From contig JBBQHQ010000010.1 of NCBI GenBank assembly GCA_038324115.1, forward strand, positions 1-31,127: 31,127 nucleotides of DNA, given 5' to 3'. The DNA comes from Gaiellasilicea sp038324115. Its GTDB lineage: Bacteria; Actinomycetota; Thermoleophilia; Gaiellales; Gaiellaceae. Numbering within the stretch: position 1 is the stretch's first letter; each line of letters starts with the position of its first letter. The notes beneath the pieces are model-generated. The model was given only the letters and a program-made list of their open reading frames with translations. It did no database searches and was not told where the DNA came from. The position numbers and the translations under genes were made by a program. This document shows positions 23,794-29,798 of the stretch, piece by piece.

Positions 23794-24509
23794 GCGGGCG
23801 CTTCGACGGCCGCGTCGCCCTCGTCACCGGCGGCGGCAGCGGGATCGGTTTCGCAGTGGCTGCGCGGCTGCTCGCCGAGGGCGCGCAGGTCGCGACCCTC
23901 GACGTCAGCCCGGGCGGGCCGGAGGGCGCGCTCGCGCTCCAGGCCGACGTCCGCCGCTCGGAGCAGATCGACGCCGCGGTGGCGCGCGCGGCGGAGGAGC
24001 TCGGCCCGGTCGACGTCCTCGTCTGCTCGGCGGGCGTCACGGGCGATTCGCTCCGCACGGTCGACGTCTCCGACGACGAGTGGCGCCGCGTGCTCGCGAT
24101 CAACACCGACGGCACCTTCTTTGCCAACCGCTCCGTGATCGCGGGGATGACGGAGCGGGGCTACGGCCGGATCGTCAACATCGCCTCGATCGCCGGCAAG
24201 GAAGGTAACCCGATGGCCGCCGCCTACTCGGCGTCGAAGGCCGCGGTGATCGGGATGACGAAGGCGATCGGCAAGGATCTCGCGGGCACGAACGTGCTCG
24301 TCAACTGCATCGCGCCCGCCGTGATCGAGACGGCCCTCCTCGCCCAGATGTCGGAGGAGCACGTCCGCTACATGCTCGAGAAGATCCCGATGGGCCGCTT
24401 CGGCCAGGTCGAGGAGGTCGCGGCGCTCGTCTGTTGGCTTGCGAGCGAGGAGTGCTCCTTTTCCACCGGGGCCACCTTCGACATCTCCGGCGGCAGGGCC
24501 GTCTACTGA
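23790..24509 (+). CDS. Short-chain dehydrogenase/reductase (FabG-like)
   Basis: This 239-residue classical SDR has TGGGSGIG for NAD(P) binding (about 11-18), CSAG in place of NNAG, a catalytic Ser in NIASIAG and YSASK for the Tyr-Lys pair. The C-terminus ends in TGATFDISGG, the usual SDR tail. An Asp after beta-2 (LDVS) favours NAD over NADP. GTG at 23790 overlaps the dehydratase stop. It likely oxidises or reduces a hydroxy or keto intermediate of the operon's pathway; no fatty-acid genes are present, so a FabG role in lipid synthesis is unlikely. Confidence 0.9.
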   Translation: MSGRFDGRVALVTGGGSGIGFAVAARLLAEGAQVATLDVSPGGPEGALALQADVRRSEQIDAAVARAAEELGPVDVLVCSAGVTGDSLRTVDVSDDEWRRVLAINTDGTFFANRSVIAGMTERGYGRIVNIASIAGKEGNPMAAAYSASKAAVIGMTKAIGKDLAGTNVLVNCIAPAVIETALLAQMSEEHVRYMLEKIPMGRFGQVEEVAALVCWLASEECSFSTGATFDISGGRAVY

Positions 24510-25438
24510 GCGAGCGCGTCCTCGTCACCGGAGCGCTCGGGTGCGTCGGCGCCTGGACGCTCAAGGCTGCCCTCGACGCCGGCGACGAGGCGGTCGGCCT
24601 CGACCTCGGTGACCGTAAGCACCGGCTCGAGCTGGCGCTGACACCCGAGGAGCGGGGTCGCGTCACCCTGGTCCAGGGCGACATCACCGACCTCGAGTCG
24701 TTCGGCCGGGCCCTCGACGAGCACGAGATCACACGCGTCGTCCACCTCGCGGCGCTGCAAGTACCGTTCTGCCGCGCCGACCCGGTGCTGGGCGCACGCG
24801 TCAACGTCGTCGGCACCGTCAACGTCTTCGAGGCGGTGCGCCAGCGGCTCGAGCGGATCCCCGGGGTCGCCTTCGCCAGCTCGGCGGCGATCTACGCGCC
24901 GGACGACCCGTCGCCCGCGCCCGAACGGGGCGGCGGCGAGCCCGCGACCTTCTACGGCGTCACCAAGCTGGCGAACGAGGGCACTGCCCGGCTCTACTGG
25001 TCCGAGAGCGGCGTCCCCTCGGTCGGGATCCGCCCCTACGTCGTCTACGGGCCCGGCCGCGACCAGGGGATGACCTCCGGCCCGACGCTCGCGATGGAGG
25101 CGGCGGCCCGCGGCGAGGGCTCCGAGATCGCCTACGGCGGGATCGCCCAGTACGACTACGCCCCCGACCTCGGCCGCGCTCTCCTCCGGGCGTCCTCGGT
25201 CGGCGAGGGCGCGACCGTCGGCAACTACCCGGGGACGGTTGCCGCGATGAGCGAGGTGGTCGCGGCGATCGAGGCTGCGGCGCCCGAGGTCGCGGGCCGG
25301 GTCTCGTTCGTCGACACGCAGCTGCCGTTCCCGCCCGAGCTCGAGGCGACCGCGCTCGAGCGCGCGCTCGGCCCCCTGGAGCGGACGCCGCTCGCCGAGG
25401 GCGTCGCCGCCACGGTCGCCCGCTTCGCCGCCGGCTAG
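24506..25438 (+). CDS. NAD-dependent epimerase/dehydratase, probable CTG start
   Basis: This extended SDR of about 310 residues has the Rossmann motif VTGALGCVG near the N-terminus, LAALQVPFCRADP in the NAD-binding half, a catalytic Ser in ASSAAIY and YGVTK as the Tyr-Lys pair. It resembles uronate dehydrogenases and nucleotide-sugar epimerases. No ATG lies in front of the Rossmann strand; the nearest GTG (24452) and TTG (24434) are deep inside the SDR gene. CTG at 24506 overlaps the SDR TGA as CTGA, exactly like the ATGA/GTGA junctions of all other genes here, so I place the start there. Its TAG shares bases with the TAG of the convergent ATP-grasp gene. Role in the pathway: probably oxidation or epimerisation of a sugar or sugar acid. 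Confidence 0.8.
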   Translation: MSERVLVTGALGCVGAWTLKAALDAGDEAVGLDLGDRKHRLELALTPEERGRVTLVQGDITDLESFGRALDEHEITRVVHLAALQVPFCRADPVLGARVNVVGTVNVFEAVRQRLERIPGVAFASSAAIYAPDDPSPAPERGGGEPATFYGVTKLANEGTARLYWSESGVPSVGIRPYVVYGPGRDQGMTSGPTLAMEAAARGEGSEIAYGGIAQYDYAPDLGRALLRASSVGEGATVGNYPGTVAAMSEVVAAIEAAAPEVAGRVSFVDTQLPFPPELEATALERALGPLERTPLAEGVAATVARFAAG

Positions 25439-26661
25439 CCCCGGTCGCGCGCCCAGGCGGCGAGGATGCCGCGGTAGTGGGCGACGAAGCCGTCATGCTC
25501 GTGGGCGGGAAACGTCGAGCGCACCGTCCGGACGAGGAGCGCGTCGAAGTCCGGGCCGGTCACGTACTCGTGCAGCGCCTCGTCGAGGTGGCCGAGGTGC
25601 TCGGCGCAGAACGCGTCGTACTCCTCGACCTGGAAGTAGCGGTCGGCGAGCGCGCGGTATTGCGCCAGCTTCTCGTCGTAGCCGAGGTCGTCCCGGTCGC
25701 CGATCGCGAAAGAGTCGCGCGTCTCCTGCCCGATCCGCGTCGGCCGGCCGGTGACGGTGCAGAAGGCGCTCCAGCGGACGAGGGCCGCGATCGCCCACGG
25801 GAAGTAGTAGTGCAGGCTCGTCAGCGAGACGTCCGGCGAGGCGTTCGCGTAGTCGATCGGGTACGCCTGGCCGTCCTTGACGATCGTCTCGCAGGAGTTG
25901 AACTCCCAGCGGAAGAAGGCATTGACGAGCCGGGAGATCGTCACCACCTCGGTCCCGAGCTCGGGGCTGAGGAAGTCGTGCTCGATCACGTAGCGGTCGT
26001 GCAGGGGCTGGTCTGGGTCGAAGTGCATGACCATTGTCTCGGCCCCGATCGAGAGGCTGCGGGCGAAGACGTCGAAGTCCTCGACCGCCGCCTGGACGTG
26101 CATCAGTCGCTCGCCCGAGGCGTCGTAGACCGCGTTCAGCTCGGCTGCGTCGCGGATCCGGGTGACGCCGACCCACTGGCCGCCGTCGAACGGCTTCATG
26201 TAGAGCGGGTAGCCGACCTTCCCGGCGATCTCCTCCAGATCGAAGGGGAGGTTGTAGCGCTCGGCGGTCGGGGCGAAGCGCTCGTTCGCAGGCGGGCTCT
26301 TGTGCGGGATCAGCCACGTCTCCGGCACCTTCAGGCCCAGCCGCATCATCGCGCAGTAGGCCGCGTGCTTCTCCATCGCCTGGAACGTGAACGGGTTGTT
26401 CAGGAGGTAGACGTCGTCCATCAGCGCCACCTTCTTCAGCCACTCGCGCGGGACGGTGTACCACCAGCCGAGCCGGTCGATCACGAGCGACTGCCGGGGG
26501 CGCGCGCGGAGGTCGAACGGCTCGTTCCTGATCCGCTCCGAGGCGAGCTCGTGCTTCTCGCCGCGGTAGGTGACAGGCCCGACGCGGGCGAGCAGGTGCT
26601 CGTAGGCCTCCGGCCAGTCCTCCTCGGTGCCGAGCAAGAGGCCGATCAGGTGACGCGGCAC
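25435..26661 (-). CDS. ATP-grasp fold protein of unknown substrate
   Basis: This 408-residue protein has an ATP-grasp layout. The pre-domain includes NNPFTFQAMEKHAAY (89-103) and VPETWLIPHK (112-121). The ATP-binding Lys is K156 in YPLYMKPFDGG, and the metal site is WEFNSCETIV with D270-N273 in PIDYANASPDV. Such enzymes join a carboxylate to an amine or thiol with ATP. GTG at 26661 follows a GGAGGA Shine-Dalgarno at six bases and overlaps the end of the esterase gene by 16 bp; the longer open frame to 27282 covers the esterase gene and is not coding. I do not recognise a named family. A biosynthetic or modifying ligase paired with the esterase is the best guess. Confidence 0.82.
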   Translation of the reverse strand: MPRHLIGLLLGTEEDWPEAYEHLLARVGPVTYRGEKHELASERIRNEPFDLRARPRQSLVIDRLGWWYTVPREWLKKVALMDDVYLLNNPFTFQAMEKHAAYCAMMRLGLKVPETWLIPHKSPPANERFAPTAERYNLPFDLEEIAGKVGYPLYMKPFDGGQWVGVTRIRDAAELNAVYDASGERLMHVQAAVEDFDVFARSLSIGAETMVMHFDPDQPLHDRYVIEHDFLSPELGTEVVTISRLVNAFFRWEFNSCETIVKDGQAYPIDYANASPDVSLTSLHYYFPWAIAALVRWSAFCTVTGRPTRIGQETRDSFAIGDRDDLGYDEKLAQYRALADRYFQVEEYDAFCAEHLGHLDEALHEYVTGPDFDALLVRTVRSTFPAHEHDGFVAHYRGILAAWARDRG

Positions 26662-27334
26662 AGCAGCTCCTCCAGGTGGGGGACGAGGGCGCGGCGCCAC
26701 TGGGGCCAGTCGTGGCCGCCGGGGTGCTCGACGAGGCGGACGTCGTAGCCCTGGCGCTCGAGGGCGGCGGCGAGCGCCCGGTTGTTCTCCAGGTTCTCCT
26801 CGTCGCGGCCGCAGGTGATCGTGACCGGGATCGGCCGAGTCGCGGCGCCGCGGAGCACGCCTCCGACGAAGCGGTCGATGCGTGCGAAGCGGGCGAAGCC
26901 GCCCTCCTGGGGGTCGGTGCGGCGGCGGAAGTAGCTGCCCGACTGAAGCAGAAGCCCGTCGAAGCTCTCCGGTCGCGTGCGGTGCGCGTGCAGGAGCGCG
27001 AGCGCGCCCAGGCTGGAGCCGAGCCCGAGCCGCGGCCCGCCGGCGTCGAGGGCGGGGAGGAGCTCGCCGGCGAGGGCGCGCCCGTAAGCGGCGGACGCGG
27101 CGTACTCCTCCTCGCGGTCGGCGGATTCGAGCAGCGCCGCCCGGACCGGGGCAGCCGGTCGAGCAGGCGGAGGAGGCCTGCGCGGCGCGCGTACTCGGGG
27201 CCGTCGTGGACGAGGAGCAGCGGTTGCGGGCCGCGACCGGCGCGCTGGCGCACGCGGACGGCGACCGGCGCACGAAGGGCACGGCTGACGAGCTCGAGCC
27301 TCACGTTCTCGGTCCGGTACCCCGTCGCCGCCAT
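26646..27334 (-). pseudogene. Enterochelin-esterase-like hydrolase, interrupted by a one-base frameshift
   Basis: The N-terminal part is read from ATG 27334 (TGYRTENVRLELVSR ... LLLVHDGPEYARR, ending LLDRLP) in one frame. The rest is read in another frame (VRAALLESADREEEY, GLGSSLGALALLH with the nucleophile Ser, CGRDEENLE, and the His in EHPGGHDW). Together they make a normal esterase-D/Fes-type alpha/beta hydrolase of about 230 residues. The frames join at a C4 run on the coding strand (plus 27148-27151). Five C would restore one continuous frame as LPPVRAALLE. It may be a sequencing error in a homopolymer, a recent inactivation or a slip site. All catalytic residues remain, which favours an error or a very recent event. 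Confidence 0.75.
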
Positions 27335-27477
27335 CGGTAAAGCGTGACGGAAGCGTGGAGAGTGTGTGCCGATTCGCGCGCGAAGCTGTCCGTTCCGGAC
27401 GGGAGGTGCCTGTTTCGGCCACTTTCGGCCCCCGAGGGGTGCCGCTATTCCGTCAGCTCCGACATCCAGGAGGAGCC

Positions 27478-28398
27478 ATGAACAGACGACGATCGAGGGC
27501 GGCGCTCGGCGCAGCCACCATTCTCGCGCTGGCGGCGGGCGTCACCGCCGCCGCGCGCGCGACCGGCGACGCGACGGTGATCTCTGCCTGCCGGGCCACG
27601 ACCGGGACGCTCCGGGTTCCGGCCGACGGCGCGTGCAAGTCGAGCGAGACGCCGCTGCAGTGGAATGTCCAGGGACCCGCAGGCGCGACAGGCCCGCAGG
27701 GCGGGATCGGGCCGGTCGGCCCTCAGGGCGTCGCAGGGCCCGCCGGACCCGCCGGCCCGCAGGGCGCGACCGGCCGCTTCGAAGCGGTCACCCAGCTGGC
27801 CGGCACGTCCTGCCTGACCTCCGCGGGAGCATCGGGGGCGGTTGCCCTCACGACGGCCGCCGACGACACCATCGTCCTCCGCTGCCGCAGCAGCGCCCCG
27901 GTGCCCGTCCGGCACGTGATCCTGAACGAGGTCGACTACGACCAGGTGGGGGTTGACGCCGGCGGCTTCGTCGAGCTCGTGAACAGGGGGATCGCCAAGG
28001 CCGACCTGACCGGGCTCGCGGTCGTGCTCGTGGACGGCTCCGACGGGCGCGAATACGCGCGGATCCCGCTGAACGGAACCCTGGCCGCCGGGGGCTACCT
28101 CTCGCTGCCGGTCGACGCGCAGAACGGCTCCCCGGACGGGATCGCCCTCTACGACACCATCCGCCACGAGCTGCTCGACGCCCTCAGCTACGAGGGCGCG
28201 ATCACCGCGGCGCTGATCGACTCGCTTCCCTTCTCGCTGGTCGAGGGCAACCCGCTGCCGGCGAGCGTCGCGGACTCGAACACGGTCACGGGATCGCTCG
28301 CCCGGCTCCCGGACGCGACCGACTACGACGACGCGGCCACCGACTGGGCCTTCACGACGACCCCGACCCCGGGGGCGGAGAACGTGGCCACCCCGTGA
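27478..28398 (+). CDS. Secreted protein with collagen-like repeats and lamin-tail domain
   Basis: This 306-residue protein has a Sec-type signal peptide (MNRRRSR, then a hydrophobic Ala-rich stretch to about residue 28). A short Cys-containing segment with ACRATTGTLR and ACKSSETPLQW comes next, a motif often found before collagen-like repeats in actinobacteria. About eleven Gly-X-Y triplets follow (66-100), then a spacer with two Cys, and a lamin-tail domain (about 146-300, starting HVILNEVDYD ... GFVELVNRG). ATG at 27478 follows an AGGAGGAG Shine-Dalgarno. It is probably a surface or extracellular adhesive protein. It lies back-to-back with the esterase gene and convergent with rsgA (6-bp gap). 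Its lamin-tail domain is related in pattern to that of the nuclease at 29799. Confidence 0.85.
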   Translation: MNRRRSRAALGAATILALAAGVTAAARATGDATVISACRATTGTLRVPADGACKSSETPLQWNVQGPAGATGPQGGIGPVGPQGVAGPAGPAGPQGATGRFEAVTQLAGTSCLTSAGASGAVALTTAADDTIVLRCRSSAPVPVRHVILNEVDYDQVGVDAGGFVELVNRGIAKADLTGLAVVLVDGSDGREYARIPLNGTLAAGGYLSLPVDAQNGSPDGIALYDTIRHELLDALSYEGAITAALIDSLPFSLVEGNPLPASVADSNTVTGSLARLPDATDYDDAATDWAFTTTPTPGAENVATP

Positions 28399-28404
28399 GC
28401 GCCG

Positions 28405-29481
28405 TCACCGCCTTCCCTTCAGATGCATGTTCGTCCGGCCCTCGGCCGCCGCCTTGACCCACTTCTTCTTCTCATCGGCCTGGGCCCGCTTGTCCAGCCG
28501 GCGCTCGAGGTGCGCAAGCTCGCGCTGGAGCTTGCCGTAGCTCTCCCAGCGCTCGGCCGCGAGCGTCCCGTCCTCGAGCGCTGCCAGGATCGCGCAGCCC
28601 GGCTCGGTCCGGTGGGCGCAGTCGTTGAACTTGCACTGCGCCGCGAGCTCCTCGACGTCCGCGAAGGTCTCACCGAGCCCCTCCGCCGACTCCCAGAGCT
28701 GGAGCTCGCGCATTCCGGGCGTGTCGAGGACGAGGCCGCCGCCGGGCAGAGGCACGAGCTGGCGGTGCGTGGTCGTGTGCCTGCCCTCGCCGTCGGACTC
28801 GCGAATCTCCTGGACGGCCAGGATCTCCTCGCCGACGAGCGTGTTCACGAGCGTAGACTTGCCCACCCCCGACGAGCCGAGTAGCGCGATCGTCTTCCCC
28901 GGCTCGACATAGGCGCGGATCTCGTCGAGCCCCTCGCCGGTCAGGTTGGAGACCGCGTGGACGGGGACGCCGAACGCGATCGCCTCGACCTCGAGCACGC
29001 GAAGCTCCCAGTCGGGGTCGAGGTCGCGCTTCGTCAGCACGATCACCGGACGGGCGCCGCTCTCCCAGCCGAGGGTCAGGTAGCGCTCGAGACGGCGCAG
29101 GTTCAGGTCGTCGTTCAGCGAGCTGAGCAGGAAGACGGTGTCCACGTTCGAGGCGACGACCTGCTCCTCGGTCGCCGACCAGGCGACCTTGCGCGAGAAC
29201 TTCGTCCGGCGGGGGAGGACGGCCTGGATCGTCGCCCTGCCCTCGTCCGGGCGGACGGCGAGCGCCACCCAGTCACCCACGGCCGGGAGGTCGCCGAACC
29301 CGCTCGCCTCGTGCGAGAGGCGGCCGGCGGCCTCCGCGCGGAGCTCGGCGGTCTCGGTGAGAACGACGTACTCGCCGCGGTGCTGCTCGGAGACCCGGCC
29401 GGGCTCGAGGCCGGCGGCGGCGTGTGGCTCGAATTCGGTTTGGTGGCTGTCACTCCAGCCGAGGTCGTGCAATGCGGTCAC
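28405..29481 (-). CDS. rsgA: Ribosome small-subunit-dependent GTPase RsgA
   Basis: This 358-residue circularly permuted GTPase assists late 30S subunit maturation. An OB-like N-terminal domain (to about residue 110, with AVGDWVAL) is followed by the GTPase motifs in permuted order: TKRD (G4), GSSGVGKST (G1), a TTTHR-type switch (G2) and DTPG (G3). The C-terminal zinc site is CKFNDCAHRTEPGC. A basic tail ends in NMHLKGRR. GTG at 29481 follows AAGGAG at seven bases. It is a housekeeping gene with no link to the neighbouring catabolic operons. A 14-codon ORF with a perfect Shine-Dalgarno lies 100 bp upstream on the same strand. Confidence 0.95.
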   Translation of the reverse strand: MTALHDLGWSDSHQTEFEPHAAAGLEPGRVSEQHRGEYVVLTETAELRAEAAGRLSHEASGFGDLPAVGDWVALAVRPDEGRATIQAVLPRRTKFSRKVAWSATEEQVVASNVDTVFLLSSLNDDLNLRRLERYLTLGWESGARPVIVLTKRDLDPDWELRVLEVEAIAFGVPVHAVSNLTGEGLDEIRAYVEPGKTIALLGSSGVGKSTLVNTLVGEEILAVQEIRESDGEGRHTTTHRQLVPLPGGGLVLDTPGMRELQLWESAEGLGETFADVEELAAQCKFNDCAHRTEPGCAILAALEDGTLAAERWESYGKLQRELAHLERRLDKRAQADEKKKWVKAAAEGRTNMHLKGRR

Positions 29482-29580
29482 GCGCAGGCTCCTTGAGCGA
29501 GAAGGGATGGGTGCGACGGGCGCAAGCTGGTGCGCCGCTCGCGGCTCAGGGAGTCGCCGTAGGGAGGATCCGACGGCGCC

Positions 29581-29625
29581 TTAGAGTCGCGAGGCTCTAG
29601 AGGCGAAGGGGGCAAGCGTGGTCAT
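29581..29625 (-). CDS. Possible 14-residue leader peptide upstream of rsgA
   Basis: ATG at 29625 is preceded at seven bases by AAGGAGGTG, a full complement of the 16S rRNA 3' end and the best ribosome-binding site in the window. The frame encodes MTTLAPFASRASRL and stops at TAA (29583-29581). The last codons overlap an imperfect inverted repeat (GCCTCTAGAG / CTCTAAGGC). This looks like a translated leader that could control the rsgA mRNA, but no function is known and chance cannot be excluded. Confidence 0.4.
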   Translation of the reverse strand: MTTLAPFASRASRL

Positions 29626-29697
29626 CTTGTCGCACCTCCTTCGTCGTCGGGACGTCTCGAAGTATGCCTACGGCTGGTTGCGAAGTCGAGCGCCGGT

Positions 29698-29726
29698 TTG
29701 GCATCGGCCGCAGAAGGGGCTATGGT
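29698..29726 (+). promoter_or_regulatory. Sigma-70-type promoter of the nuclease gene
   Basis: TTGGCA at 29698-29703, a 17-bp spacer and TATGGT at 29721-29726 form the best-spaced promoter in the window. Transcription would begin near 29733, about 66 bases before the TTG start at 29799. Confidence 0.6.
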
Positions 29727-29798
29727 CCTTTTCGGTCGCAGCCGAGAGGCCGCAGCCTGGCAAGGGGGAGGTTGGCCATCACCAGGGGAGGAAATTTC

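Larger units (their letters stand above)
29482..29798. other. Intergenic region between rsgA and the nuclease gene
   Basis: These 317 bases separate two divergent genes. Rightward they contain a clear promoter (29698-29726) and a 66-base leader with a strong Shine-Dalgarno. Leftward, TCGACT followed after 18 bases by CATACT (box at plus 29666-29661) could drive rsgA through a leader of about 170 bases containing the 14-codon ORF. A GCCG-CGAG-CGGC mini-hairpin lies between that ORF and rsgA. I see no tRNA or known riboswitch. Confidence 0.5.

Noticed and set aside
27388..27400. Inverted repeat GTCCG-TTC-CGGAC upstream of the collagen-like gene as an operator
   Set aside because: Only five paired bases in very GC-rich DNA, a single copy, and no promoter element placed around it; could easily be chance.
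27661..27780. Gly-rich repeats as a tandem DNA repeat or CRISPR-like array
   Set aside because: They are irregular Gly-X-Y codons within a coding frame, with no identical DNA unit or spacers.
29482..29798. tRNA, riboswitch or small RNA gene in the longest gap
   Set aside because: No cloverleaf arms, no CCA-type 3' end and no known aptamer core could be found; the content is explained by promoters, leaders and the short ORF.
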